Of a DNA stretch of 64,000 bases, positions 1-12,052 are shown piece by piece. The notes under the pieces were generated by a model. The model was given only the letters and a program-made list of their open reading frames with translations, searched no databases and was not told the DNA's origin. The first letter of the stretch is position 1, and each line of letters starts with the position of its first letter. The translations under genes were made by a program, and so were the position numbers. The DNA comes from Formicarius rufipectus (Eukaryota; Chordata; Aves; Passeriformes; Formicariidae), in contig VXAU01004757.1 in assembly GCA_013399695.1 (NCBI GenBank), forward strand, positions 275,277 to 339,276, written 5' to 3'.

Positions 1-1050
1 ATCAGTAAAGTGTGATCCCATAATAAATTTCCATCAAGCAAACTATTTCTGGTAATTCCCCCTAATTAACACCAGACTGCTAATAATAAATTAGGCCCTA
101 TGTGTTTCTGATATAACCAAGATCTTGTCTGAGCCCAAGATATTAACCAATGTCCCAAGAAAGTAAAACTCAAACCTAAATTAAGCCTTTGCTGGTAAAA
201 GGATTTATAAGCAATTTTGTGAGAAACCCTTTGAAGATTGCATACAGGGCATTTTGACCAGCAAATATTTTGAGTGACAGAGAGATTTGTTCTATGCTGG
301 GCAGTGAAAGTGGATTTATTGTGAAAACACACCATTGAGTTTTAAGCCTATAAATCTTACACTGGATTACAGCATCTTAATGAATGAATGACAGATTTCT
401 TTTTTTTTTTTTTTTTTTTTTTGTCAGTGCATTTTAATGTTACATGACGTTGTGATTGATAGAAACCAAACCTTTGCCATTAAAATGTCAAATGCAGACT
501 TGATGCCTTTAAAAGTTTGGCTTCTGGAGCTTAATATACTGTTTGCAAATAGACTAGCATTTGTGTTGTTCATGGCCTAAACACTGAAGGGGAGGCAAGT
601 TCTCTGTAAAGTTGCCTCTAAATTTTATAGAGCTGTGTGCAGTGTTTTCCTTTGCTTGTGTAAATAAAGGTAGAAAACAAGTGTATTTGCCTAGTTAAGA
701 GATACTCAGCTAAGGTGATTCTTACCAGACTATATTATCATGAAGTAATTGGCTGTGTTATACAGATGGTTAAGTATCCTGTGGTGAAAGCGGAGATTGC
801 TGTGTGCCAAGGCTAAGTACAGTATCAGATAATGCTTGCCAGAGCGGGCAGGATTTCCTTGGACAGTGTCAACTTGGGAAAAATATTAAACACTTCTAAA
901 CAAATGTTGCAAATTATTCTAGATGGGCAATGGAATGAAGTAAAGATACCAAATATATAGTAATTGGCTAATAATGAGTTTTATATTGTTATATATTACA
1001 GTATTCAATACAGTATTTACATCTTTCAATCCGTCTTGAGAAAAGATGGA

Positions 1051-1615
1051 GAATGAGACTTACCAAGGTTGGAAGGGATCTGTAGAGATGGAGAGACCTT
1101 AACTAGTCCAACGGCTGTGTCCACTTGGGTTTTGAGTATCTCCAAGTATAGAGACCCTACAATCCCTTTGGGGCACCTGTGCCACTGTTTGACCATCCTC
1201 ATAGTTGCTCAGTCACTACGAACCACTGAACCAAGTCTGGCTTCATTTTCTTGACTCCCCTACCCAGGTATTTTTACACATCAGTAAGATCCCCTGAGCC
1301 CTCTCTTCCCCAGGCTGAACAGTCCCAGCTCTCTCAGCCTCTCTTTGTATGACATATGCTGCATGCCTTTAATCATCTTCCCAGCTCTTTACTCCAGTAC
1401 AGCCATGTCTCTTGTACTGGTGAGACAGTACTGGACTCAGCTCTCCAGATGTGTCTCACCAAGGCTGAGCAGAGAAGGATCACATTCTCCAATCTGCTGG
1501 CAATGCTCTGCCTAATGGACCCCAGAAGGCCAGTGGTCTTTGTCACAAAAGGGATATCACTGGTTCACGGTCAGCTTGGTGTCCGCCAGGAGCCCCAATC
1601 CTTTTCTGAAGAACA
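1051..1615 (-). mobile_element. Degenerate CR1 LINE fragment, minus-strand sense
   Basis: The plus strand reads the reverse complement of the CR1 3' part: GGTTGGAAGGGATCT near 1070 (the 3' end of the element), CAGGCTGAACAGTCCCAGCT near 1311-1330, and a GTGTCCGCCAGGAGCCC motif near 1580. It is strongly diverged, with no usable reading frame. Edges approximate. Confidence 0.8.
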
Positions 1616-2387
1616 AAGTTCTATTCTAAAAAACAACTAAAAAACACTGAAAAATTAGCAGCTCAAATGATTTTTATTCCTGTATACAATCAGAGCTTTT
1701 ACTGGCTCTGATTCAGGAAAAGAAAACATCCAACAACCACAAAATAACTGAGGACAGATAGAGAATTTCAGGTTTTGAGTAGGGTTTATTTGCTTGTTAT
1801 ATTTTTCAATTATAATTAAATTTGCAAATGTGAACAGCCCAAATTTGATGCCAAAGATTATTAAACACAAGGAAAGAAATCACCAGGACTTAGCAGCTTG
1901 TAGTTTAGCATAGAACAATGTTTGCAAAGCAGCTCACATGGCTATCTGATGCAAGTAGCCCTGTGAAGAAATAGGTACATAATTGAACAGACCAACACAC
2001 ACTAAATCACATCTTTTGCTTTTATGTTTATTGCATTGTTAAGTGCATTAAGCACTTATATTTACACATAATCCTGAATTAATTAGTTACAATATACTGA
2101 AAGTGTCATAATGAATCAATTATTCACTTATAAAGTCCTTCTACCTTCAACCAGAGTGAAAATAAATTCTCTCACAGGCAGTTTTGGAATAAAACTAATT
2201 ACTGACTGAAAATGCATGCAAAAAGCTACAGTAGTTACATTACTAACATGTCTCTCCTGACTTTCTAACATTCCCTCAAAACACGAATGCTATACATGTG
2301 CTGTGTGAAAAACAGTTGTAAATCTCATGAAATTCCCAAATGATGATGGAATTGTGCCAATTTTTGCTAAATCTTCATTCAAATACG

Positions 2388-2472
2388 CATATATATGTAT
2401 GCCTCTCAATGTACGTGCATACATGTGCATGTATAGAGTATATATATAAACATGTACACATACACATACTCA
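2388..2472. repeat. Alternating purine-pyrimidine (TA/TG/CA) stretch
   Basis: Imperfect run of ATATATGTATG, GTGCATACATGTGCATG and ATATATATAAACATGTACACA-type words, nearly all alternating purine and pyrimidine. A degenerate microsatellite with some potential for Z-DNA or cruciform structure. Confidence 0.6.
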
Positions 2473-4792
2473 CCCCCCCAAAAGATTCTAGAGGTAAAGG
2501 CAGGCTTACAAATAAAACAAAATATAAAGATATCAGGATGAAATAGTTCTAAACAAAAAAAAAGGTAATAAATATTCAGTGAGATACATGGCATTATTAT
2601 AAAGTGCTCTACTAAAATCTCACTTATTAAAATAATGATAAAAATTATGTTCCTTTTAGTTGATTTATATAATTTGGTAAAGCCATTAAATATTCATTAT
2701 GTATCAGTGACTCTATGCTTACTTTTTATATTTTAAACAAATAGATAAAAAGCAGAAATTAAAAGGCAAAGCAGCTAAATGAAGCAGTTCTATTGGAGCC
2801 GTTCAGGCTTTTGTCCTCAAATTCATTAACAACTGAAAAATTTCAAACTCTATAGCATATAGATTAAAAAATACAATTCCAATGAAAATAATGAAACTAA
2901 ACAAAATGTAATTGGATTTTAAGAACAAACTTAGAAGTTTCTATCCTACGTTCAAATAGCAAGGTTTGAATTGTGGAAATTACTGAACATCTTATCCTGT
3001 GCATTTCCACCCTCTTTCCTCATGCATGTGCAATATAGCTCCACTGAAACCTAGTCTCTAGGCTTCAGTTCTCCACATTTCACTTAATTCCAAAAGCAAC
3101 CTGGCTTTTCTATTACCACTTCTTGTCCAGTCTGCATCACCCTTCTGATTTTCAGCCAAACTCACAGAAGGGTACAGCTGCAAGAGTGTAAACATTTTAA
3201 ACAGCTTTATACCGTACCACCAAATCTCTTCCTATTTACCAATATTTACCAAATTACCAAATTTCTTCTGTACCACCAGAAGTTAACCAGAAGTTAAAAA
3301 GAGAAACATGGTACTATTGAAGAAAAACAACTTCAAGAAATAAAATGAAACAGCCCCACAGCGTGAACTTGCCTTGTTGAATTAATGAGAGCCGAATTCC
3401 TTTTCATATTTCAGAACAGAAATTTTGGTTTCTTTCCTCATCTTTTGTTAATGGTCCTCATTCCAATTGCTTTAGTCAATCATAGCAATTTTCTGTGATT
3501 TTTCCCCACAGTTTTATGGATAAAATTGTTGCTTATATCAGGACACTCACCCTTCCAACAGCAAAGTTTGGGGGTTTTTTGGTGTCTACTGGAAAGAGCA
3601 CTAAAGACTAACAATTCAGCTCTGACATCTCAGCTGAGTAAAATAACGTGTAAATTCAGTTTTCTTCAAGCATCTGCTCTGGTCCCGAGAGGACTCCCTT
3701 CTCTGTTGTGCAATTTTGCTGGAGTGAAATTCACATTGTGCAGAGGGGCACCACCTTTTCCCTATCTGCTTACAATTGCTCCATACTACTTAAGCTCTAA
3801 TTTGAAGCTAAGTGGGACTTAGCTGGTGCACAGGTCTTGTGCTGACTCTCTGTGTGGATGTGAAATTCATTTCAAGCCATAGAATTGGCTGCTGTCCTGG
3901 CTCGCAGTAAATACATAATGACAGGATTATCTCTCTGCTCCCTTGCAGGACTTGAGAGATACTGAGTTGCGTAACTAATATAGTATTATTCAACAGTATA
4001 TTCCCTACATTTGGAAGAAAAGGGAGAAGTGAAACCTTAACTAATAAAAATCATAACAGCTGAGCAAGAAAGTTAAATTTTCAGTACACTACCTGGCACA
4101 CCATCAATATTCATGAGCTACATGATAAAGAATGTACTGAGAGAAAAAAAATGTCCTCATTTGCACTTCAGCAGTTGCCCACATTCAAAACCAGAACCTC
4201 ACATTCTGAACATTAAACACTATTACCTGCAGATTCAGTACAATTTCCCCTTTCCAAGGCACTTAAAGCTACCTAAAACCTGAACTAAAAACAGAAGAGT
4301 GTAAGTCCCTGCTCCCTTAAGATCTGATCTAATATTTCCAGCCTGCCAAACACACCTTCAGCAGCAGGGATTTTTGGCCAGTGTTCTGATAGTACATGAG
4401 TTAAGGAAGAGTATCCCATTTATGTTTTCTTCCAAGTGGAAGTGGAATCCTCTAAAGCATTCTTTTCACCAGCATAGCCACTGGCGCACTTAACTAATTC
4501 GTAAAAGTCTCTGTCCTTTGCAAATCCATCAGAAATTTAACTGCAAAGGCACAAGTACATGTAATTCTGTAGGAGGCTTCATCTGTATGAATATCGGATG
4601 AAAATATTGGCTTTTGAACTATGTATTCTGTGTAATTTTATCTTTGCTTTGAGTTCCTTTTAATTGAGTTTTGCTGCAATACTTCTAGACAGACATTAAA
4701 AACATCTCTGCAGTAAAGTGATCTGGATTGCTGAAGCCAATCTCCTTTTATTTGTTGAAGAGCTGCAAAACCAAGACTTCTAATATTGGGTG

Positions 4793-4798
4793 TTTATT
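4793..4798 (-). terminator. Candidate poly(A) signal of the long PDLIM5 isoform
   Basis: AATAAA on the minus strand about 326 bases after the stop; another AATAAA at 4747-4752. Further AATAAA words occur on this strand near 1790 and 2030, so a longer 3' UTR is possible. Motif evidence only. Confidence 0.35.
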
Positions 4799-5123
4799 TT
4801 TATAGATACTTCACTTCTCATATCGAAACAGATATAAATGTGGTCATAAAATCATGAAAATAATGCAGTAATGTGCCACATGTATAGGTAAAGGCACTCT
4901 AATTGTTTGGCTTGGGTGCAATTCCTGATTCCTTTCTTTTTATGAAGCAAAACATTAAATGATCAATGCTCTGAAAAATTTGTGTACAATACCCTCTGTG
5001 AGTTTCCCCCATCTCCCTTTCATTTTAGAAAAGCTGTACATAAGTAATTTTAACCAATTATTAAACATGGACATTTTAACCTTTCTGCTCAGTACATTTG
5101 TTACACAAGATGAGCTCCAAGCA

Positions 5124-5213
5124 TCAGATGTTGATAGAGTGGGCATGTTTCTTGCACAGTGGCTTGTCCTTCTTGAAGAAGAAAGTCCTGCCCTCCAAAC
5201 TGTCACTACATAC
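5124..5213 (-). CDS. PDLIM5: PDLIM5 last coding exon of the long isoform: end of LIM3 and stop
   Basis: 29 codons and TGA, phase 0. The translation is [20 protein letters not shown] followed by KKHAHSINI. The final C-x2-H (CKKH) closes LIM3. The acceptor is CATTTAAG|GTATGT with little pyrimidine tract, but the frame and homology make it certain. A second, TATGTAG, lies four to six bases further and would break the frame. The C-terminus SINI differs from the human SVNF but keeps a hydrophobic last residue. After the stop follows the 3' UTR. Confidence 0.96.
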   Translation of the reverse strand, partial: VCSDSLEGRTFFFKKDKPLCKKHAHSINI

Positions 5214-5838
5214 CTTAAATGGGATAAAAAAGAAAAGATTACCCAATTCAGATGGATGAATTACACCACAATTATTCAGAATGCCCAATCATCGTATTGT
5301 TCTGTACACAAATATATTTAAAGAATAAGAATTACCTTTTTTTCCTTAGGGATACTCTTTTTGATATAATACTAGTGGTTGGTGCAAGCATAACCTTTCT
5401 TTAAGACAACAGGTTTTTAACTGGGAACAGTTAGGCTCAGCATTAAAAACAAACAACCCAATCATTAAGATTGGGTCTTTCTTTGTTGTTGTTGTTGTTT
5501 TGGTAATACAGTAGTAGCAGGGAATACCTTGGCTACAGTGTCTTCACGTCAAAAGCACTCTTGGTACTTTGGAAACACAACCCCTTCCTGTATGACCTTC
5601 AACGCTTGCTCTGAAGAAGTGAATGTCAAGGGTTAAATACAAGACACATGGCTGCAATCCAGGACAACTTCTCTTGGATCCGTGCCAAAGTCGTACAATA
5701 GCAACACACCTTCCAAATAACTTTTTGTTTGGGCCCAGGGGATTCAAAGAGGTTAGAGCTGTTAATTCCTATATTGGTGAGGTTCGCACAAGGACTGCTG
5801 CCAAAGGTTTGTTTAAAATACAGACTAGCTTTACTTAC
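5214..5838. other. PDLIM5 last intron
   Basis: Intron of 625 bases with canonical GT/AG ends. Contains a short (TTG)n run near 5484-5500 and otherwise nothing recognisable. Confidence 0.85.
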
Positions 5839-5954
5839 GGAGCACACAAAACAAGTGTCATGCCAAGTGTGGCCCAGAGCTTCAAGAAACCTGTCTCCAG
5901 CTTCAATGGGGAATTCACAGCCATGGCACATAGTACCGAAGAGGGCATAGTAAT
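5839..5954 (-). CDS. PDLIM5: PDLIM5 exon: end of LIM2 and first half of LIM3 (116 nt)
   Basis: Two bases completing Asp, then 38 codons, phase 1 to phase 0. It reads [20 protein letters not shown], then [22 protein letters not shown] opens LIM3 and H-D-T-C-F-V-C supplies the next ligands. The acceptor is TCTCTTTGCAG; the donor is a perfect GTAAGT. It joins the last exon with VCSD, so the third LIM keeps C-x2-C at that point. No defects seen. Confidence 0.97.
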
Positions 5955-6489
5955 CTGCAAAGAGATACCACCAGGTTTTAAAGCATATGGAGAAAAGCAA
6001 GACTGACCCTTTGAAACCTTTGTGCTTTTCTTTCAATGGCAGTAGGTTTGGATTTGCTGAGTTTTGTAAGACTGAATACACTGAATGAAGATCTCCTAGG
6101 ACGAAAGACTGGGATGTCATCTTCCCCTGGCTCATTCAGTTCTCAACCCCTTTCTTGTCCTATCAAGTGAGCAATGTTTCCATCTTCCTGGTGTTTCATT
6201 TCCTTGAGATCAATAGTGTGCTCAGAGAGGGGAAACCATGCAGAGCACTCGCTTGAACTCTACATGCTCCTTATGTTCTCTCCAACTCTGCTTTCAAAGC
6301 ATACCCCAGCTGTTCACTTGACCAACCTCCTCAGTGAGTAATGAACTCCTGCCTACATTCTGGTACAAGGTTTGCCTCAGACTGCACTACTCAAAATAAT
6401 GTAATCATTAGGTTTCTGCCCTTAACAGACTCTAGAAATTTGATGCAAGTCAGAATACATTCCTAATCACTGGAGCTTATTACGTGGCT

Positions 6490-6648
6490 AAAACAAACAA
6501 ACCCAAAAGCCCACCAACCAAAAGAAAAAAAAAAAACAAAAAAAACAACCCAACCAAAACAGCATACTTAAACATCTCAAAATAAACAAACAACTCCCTT
6601 TCCCCCCAACCAAAAGAAAAAAAAAAAAAAAGTCAGTAAAAAACCAAA
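6490..6648. repeat. A/C-rich low-complexity tract
   Basis: Made of AAACAAAC, ACCCAAAA, CCAACCAAAAG and long A runs on the plus strand; in the PDLIM5 transcript it reads as U/G-rich. Confidence 0.8.
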
Positions 6649-9295
6649 CCAGAGGCATTAGGCAATATATTTATTATGTTTAACAAAAAGTATCACTAGG
6701 CTGTCAGGATGGTTATTAGTGACCAGTCTCTCTGAAGAGTATTTGCACCATTCATTTTTAAGCACTGGATTGACTTGATAGAGTAACGCTGCTCTAGGAG
6801 TCTCAGACAATAGGAACTAAAACAAATGGCACTGAGCCATTCATACTCCTCAACAACAGCAGAGCTTTAAAAAGAGGGAGCAGAACGGACTAAAAGAACA
6901 AAATACATGTATAAAATTGGGTCAGAGACACTGGCAACCCAACTCCATCCCCACAGTCTTGGTGACTGACACTCACTTTGCCCCATTTCAGGGGTTACAA
7001 GGCACCCCTTTGCAGCCCACATGTGTAGGCCTAAATTTCACTCCAAGTTGTCTGGTCTTTTTAACTTCTTTCAACTTTCAAAATCCCCCTTCTAGGAAGG
7101 AAATGTTTTATTTCTGCACAGAAGACAACAGTATTTGTGCTATAACATGAGAGAATTTGGGATCAGCACACAAACATATCATGCAGCACTATATGTCTTT
7201 GTAAGAAGAACTGGAGTGACAGACATAATGAAACTTTGAACTCCATCTACCAGTAACAGAGTGTTACTACCATGGTAATACTCTGCCTCTGACAGGGAAA
7301 TTAGATGCCAGGGGTTGTTTGCAAAGGAGATTTATAAGGAGTGGGAAGAGGGGTAGAAGTGATTTTGTTTCTTTACCTTATTATACCGATCTTCTAGTGC
7401 TTATTGCAGCAGAGCCAACAGAGGATTATCAAATGTGTTAAGCCCAAAAAGCCTGTTTCTGTTTAGTAAGGCAGAGTTTTGTGTACTGACGTCCCTCAAA
7501 ATGCATCACAGGGAGATGTATCAACAGGATGGGGAACACAAGTGCTCTGGAAAAGCAGAGCCCTCAATGGCTGTCAGTGGCAAGTTACATCTTCACTGAT
7601 CACCTTCATTAATCCATGTTACTGGAATGAATTTGCAGGTGTTTAAAGAGAAGAAAGACAATAAAAAAAACAAGTGGTAGGACTCATCTGTGCAAAACCC
7701 CTGAAGGACATGATCTCACGACCACACTGTTTCAGCTCTTTGCACTTGTGTTCATACAAAATCTTACAGATATACTCCTGGTGCCGGCAGTTAAAGCCTT
7801 TTGTAAGTTTGCCTGTGGTTTGTGTTGATAAGTTTAGTGGCTTTTCTTTTGAAGAAAGGGCAATAGATAAGGGAGAATGAAGGGCATCAACGTTCTTTTG
7901 CTTTTGCATGCTTAAATTGTAATACCACAGAAGCCTTCCAAGGTGAACTTCTCATACAATCACATATCAATGCTTCCTGCATACTGCATTTTCAAAACTA
8001 GGCTACTAAGTGCACTTAAAAAAAAAAAAAAAATCAAAGTTGCAGATGTCTGGACTTTTAAATTAATTTTAGCCTTGACATCCAAAACCAGAACATTTTT
8101 CAGATTAAAGTCCCTTAATACTAATAGATGATACCATTATAATTTCAATCACAGATTTAAAATTAGAACCCTCCTTTACACTAAGAGGAAGAAAAGTTGG
8201 CAATGACATTTACTCCTTATTTCTTTAAAATTAGTCATAGGCTCATAACTCCAGCTGGACTGAAAGTCTTTGAAGAATTAATATATCTCAAATTAACATC
8301 TAGTTAGAGCCAGAGCCATTACAAGGTATCACTGCCAATAACACCTCAGAATGTGTCTACATTAACTTGTGCTACTAATTTTTTATCTCAGAAATAAGCT
8401 TTGAGAGAAGTGTAGTATACTTGACATTTTATCACAGTTTTTCCTGCTCACAGTATAGAAAAATGCACATTTGTGCAGAGTTGTAACTGTAGCACAAATC
8501 AATGCACTTCATGACACATGCATCATTTGGTGGCAGGAACAAGAACTGAACCTTAACAGAACAAACTCGGTCACGAGCTTTCCACCCAAAGGGGAGTTAT
8601 TGATTCCTCCAGTACTATTTTTGAATCATCAAATAGTAACCAGGATTAGGGGCTTCAGGTTGCTTCAGGATGAAATTTCACTGTGCTGTCACACTGGAGG
8701 ATGCTGCTTGTATATTTGTTTCCTCTGCTGCTCCACGAATTCAATAGGAGCAATGTGTTACCCAGCTTCTGTCACCATGTGAGCAATAACCTACACACTG
8801 TCCTTTTGTATCTAACAATATCTGATTAAAATAGCTCTGACAAGAGAAATTTTGGATAAATTTTGCCTCCTTTACTCATCCTTACAGCACTAAGCATTCT
8901 CCACACGACCTGCTGTGAACTAGTGTGGGATTTCCAGAAGGAAATCTTAGCACCAAAGAGATCATTAGAATTTCATGCTAAATCATTTCCTGGTCAACTC
9001 ACTTCTATCTCTAGTTAAACTGCAATGCTCCCAAGAGTAGAAGGAAAACCATAAAAAGGGGTCAACTGACAGTTCCCACACAGATGTAAACAGCATGCAG
9101 TGGGAAAACAGGTAATTTTGATACAATTTTGTCTCTTCCCTTTTGAGGGACTTGTTTTACAAATTATTTGTTTCTTTCCTAGGCCAGAGGGGTACATGGA
9201 AAGTTTTAAGCATGGAAAGTTTTTTAAGAGGAAAACAACATAAATAAAAACTGTTCATATTAATAATAATGGGTTGACAAAAAGCTCAACATGAC

Positions 9296-9919
9296 TCAGC
9301 ACTGTACACTTGCAGCCCAGAAAGCCAAGTGTATCCTGGGCTACATTATGGGAGGACTGGCCAGCAGGTGAGGCAGGGGATTCTTCCCCATCTGCTCTGG
9401 TGAGACCCCACCTGGAGCCCTGCATCCAGCTATGGCTCCAAGATGGGATGGATGTGGACCTGCTGGAGCAAGTACAAAGAAGATCATGAAGATGCTCAGA
9501 GGGCTGAAGCGACTCTTCTATGAAGAAAGGCTGAGGGAGTTATGGTTATTCAGCCTGGAGAAGGCTTCAGTGAGACCTTACAGCAACCTGACAGTACCTG
9601 AAGGGAGTCTACAAAAAAACTGGAAAGAGACTTTTCACAAGGGCATGTAGAAAGGACAAGGGGAAATGGTTTTAAACTGAAAGAGGGTGGGTTTAGATTG
9701 GATAATAAAGGCAATTCTTTACCATGAGGGTGGTGAGATGCTGGATCAGGTTGCCCAGAGCAGCTCTGGATGACCCATCCCTGAAAGTGTCCAAGGCAGG
9801 GTTATATGGGGTTTTGAGCAATGTGATCTGGTGGAAAGTGTCCATGCCCATGGTGGGGGGGTGTTGGAACTAGATGATCTTTAAGGTCCCTTCCAACCTA
9901 AACCACTCTATGATTCTAT
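9296..9919 (+). mobile_element. CR1 LINE 3' fragment, plus-strand sense
   Basis: Starts near CTTGCAGCCCAGAAAGCC, has the GGTGAGACCCCACCTGGAGC segment near 9400-9420, GGGTTTAGATTGGATA near 9690, GGTTGCCCAGAGCAGCTCTG near 9750, and ends GATGATCTTTAAGGTCCC with ATTCTAT words at about 9919. It lies antisense to PDLIM5. Frames are broken; inactive. Confidence 0.9.
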
Positions 9920-10571
9920 AAAAACAGTTATGATTAGCCCAAAGTGTTAAAAACCAAACCAGAATCCCTCTGAACTTCTAAGCCGCATCATTCTTGTAAT
10001 ATTGCTCATCAGGCTTTCAAGTGCTATAATTGTATCACTGTATCTTTTGCAGCAGCCTGTTTCTTTTTGTCTCAAGCATATGTTCAGCAGATGTTATCCC
10101 CGAGCCTGCAAAAAACTACCTGGACAGACTGCTTACTCTTGGAAGTCCCTCAGGCTGTGAATGAGGCTATTCAGAGTAAACCGCATTACTCCACTGGCAT
10201 TTGCTTGTGTTTAGTCAAGGAGCAGATTTACATAAACTTCAGATTATTTTAAAGCCAACCAGAAAGTGACTCGAAAGTTAACACTTTGAGGTATCACTGA
10301 TACCTACAGCTGAGGGCTTAACAATAAAAGGTAATATCAGTGACAAAAGCCTGCTGATGCCAAAGTCACTGAAGAAATTCTCACCAACTTCTCCTGCTGC
10401 AAAATCAAAGTGTCTACAGCAGTTGCTGCTGCTTGGAATTGACATATCAAAGTTACATGAATTTGCTGGGGCGCTTCTGCTGCGAAGCTTGAGAAAAAGG
10501 AATTCCCCCAGTTTTATACATCTCTGCTTCCCTGCACAGCTGCAGTAAACTTTGGTTGTGCTCCTTCTTAC

Positions 10572-10692
10572 CCGTCTCACAGTAGGGATCTCCATCTTCT
10601 AAGTGGAAGACATTATTGCGGATGGGGTTATGACAGGCCACACACACGAAGCAGGAAACATGCCAAGTTTGTTTCAAAGCATTTATTACTTC
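10572..10692 (-). CDS. PDLIM5: PDLIM5 exon: LIM2 body (121 nt)
   Basis: 40 codons plus one base, phase 0 to phase 1. The translation begins [20 protein letters not shown] and continues [20 protein letters not shown]. With CSKC from the previous exon this completes LIM2: C-x2-C, about 17 residues, H-x2-C-x2-C-x2-C, then C-x2-D, the Asp being split over the next junction. The acceptor is CCCCACAG; the donor is GTAAGA. All zinc ligands are present. The closest human segment differs only in a few exposed residues such as HN for GK after VAC. Confidence 0.97.
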
Positions 10693-11871
10693 CTGTGGGG
10701 ATTAGAAAAAGTGTTATGAACACATTATTTTGATGTGATGACTAGGTTGTGGTAACCAAGCCTCCACACTTGATTAATTTCAAGAATACTTTGTTTCCTA
10801 CTGCTACTTTGAAAATGGGTTGTGCATACAAGTTCTGCAATGTTAAACCTAATGAGGTGCTTCATTTACGGTACATCTCCTTATTTTTCATGAGCAATCT
10901 TTTGGGGTTTTTGGGAGGTTCAGGCTAAAGTTGGGCAGATTTAACAACTCATTTGTTCACCTCTTTACTTTTAATCAGGATCTTACCCACAGTGGTTCCC
11001 TGAAATAAGAAAAGCAGCATCTCTGCCTTCTCCTGAAGTCTGTGAAGAGTTAATCAAAAGAGGTCACACAAAATTAATTGCTCTGTGCTGGTGTGGTTTT
11101 TTTTCTTTTTTCTTTTATTTTTCTTTGTTGTTTTGTTTTTGTCGGGTTTTTGTTTGTTTGTTTTTGTTGGGGGGTTTTGGTTTTTTGTTTTGTTTTTGTT
11201 GGGGTTTTTGGGGGTTTTTTTGTTTGTTTGTTTGGGGTTTTTTTGTTTTTGTTTTTGTTTTTGTTTTTGTTTTTTTTTGCACAAGTGCCAAATATGACTT
11301 GAGGATTGTGTTGCCAGAGCCCCACATGACCCCAGTTACACAAGAATCCAGACACATTGCTGTCTGCATTGAAACAGCAGCCAATCAGCTGGCAGGCTCA
11401 AATTAGCAATATCAGTGCCGAGTGGGATAATGCATCTTTCTATCTACATTACCACTGGCAATATTTCAGTACTTCACATCTAGTCAACCAGTGTGTTCTT
11501 CAGTGCTCACCTCAGCTAAGGAGGATTATTTAACTCCCTCTGTCCCCATTCTGAAGAAAGCTGCCAATTAAAAGCATTTTGCTCAAGAAAATTTGGTAAT
11601 CACAGCAGCTCCAGAACAGCTTCATGAAAACAGGAGTTGAACTTGGAAGGGGAGGAGACTACAGCACCTTTTCTCAAAGAGATTGAAAAGGTTCTACACT
11701 AGAAGAGCCAAAACCATGGTTTGTATGGGATGGGAGCTGAAAAGGTACTTCAAGAGTATGTTCAAAAGAATGCAGACTGGGCCAGATAAAAAGGAATTTC
11801 ATTGCAGAGATGCACTGAACAATGTGGTTATGGTTCTCACAAAAAAACCAGGCCACTTGCTGGTCACTTAC
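10693..11871. other. PDLIM5 intron between the LIM1 and LIM2 exons
   Basis: About 1.2 kb, perfect GTAAGT donor. Its main content is the T/G-rich tract at 11096-11279. Nothing else recognisable. Confidence 0.85.
11096..11279. repeat. T/G-rich low-complexity tract with G runs
   Basis: Plus strand: GTTTTT and GTTT repeats with G runs of four to six (11169-11236). The minus-strand transcript would read CAAAAA with C runs. The several overlapping long open frames over this block are artefacts of composition. Confidence 0.85.
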
Positions 11872-12052
11872 CCCAAGGATCTTCCTCTGGCACTTTGAAC
11901 ACTCAGGGGCAAAGAACTTCTCGTAGCAGACCTCGCAATACAGCATCCCTTTCTCTTCCACAAATCCAATGTAAGCCATGGAAGTTTTGCAATGGGCACA
12001 ATTAAACTCCTCTGGATGCCATGACTTTCCCAAAGCCACCAAGAAGGGTCCT
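11872..12052 (-). CDS. PDLIM5: PDLIM5 exon: LIM1 body and start of LIM2 (181 nt)
   Basis: One base plus 60 codons, phase 2 to phase 0. It starts [18 protein letters not shown] and carries the rest of LIM1 (AHC, then YCEVC and FFAPEC), then the first ligands of LIM2 (CSKC, about codons 51-54), ending QRKILG. In LIM1 the position after WHPE is Glu where many LIM domains have Cys; the human protein has the same WHPEEF, so this is a family trait and not damage. The acceptor is TTTCTGATCAG; the donor is a perfect GTAAGT. It is among the most conserved exons of the gene. The LIM domains of this family recruit kinases and other partners. Confidence 0.97.

Larger units (their letters stand above)
1..5123. 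other. 3' UTR and 3' flank of PDLIM5, no gene seen
   Basis: The part next to 5123 is 3' UTR of unknown length. The rest is AT-rich flank with a T run (400-422), an antisense-type CR1 fragment (about 1051-1615), a TA/TG-alternating stretch (about 2388-2472) and short TTACCAA-like repeats (about 3235-3262). Open frames here are short and lack family features. In mammals the next gene on this side of PDLIM5's stop is expected to be BMPR1B; nothing of it is recognisable. Confidence 0.7.
5955..10571. other. PDLIM5 intron between the LIM2 and LIM3 exons
   Basis: About 4.6 kb. Holds an A/C-rich low-complexity block (6490-6648), an A run near 8018-8033 and a CR1 fragment (9296-9919). No exon or other gene supported. 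Confidence 0.85.

Noticed and set aside
5623..6135. Open frames on both strands across exon 5839-5954, up to 169 codons
   Set aside because: Only the 38 codons between the GT/AG sites are PDLIM5; the rest is intron read-through and antisense shadow.
11054..11406. Many overlapping Phe/Gly- and Lys/Asn/Thr-rich open frames
   Set aside because: Products of the T/G-rich simple-sequence tract; no promoter, splice or homology support.
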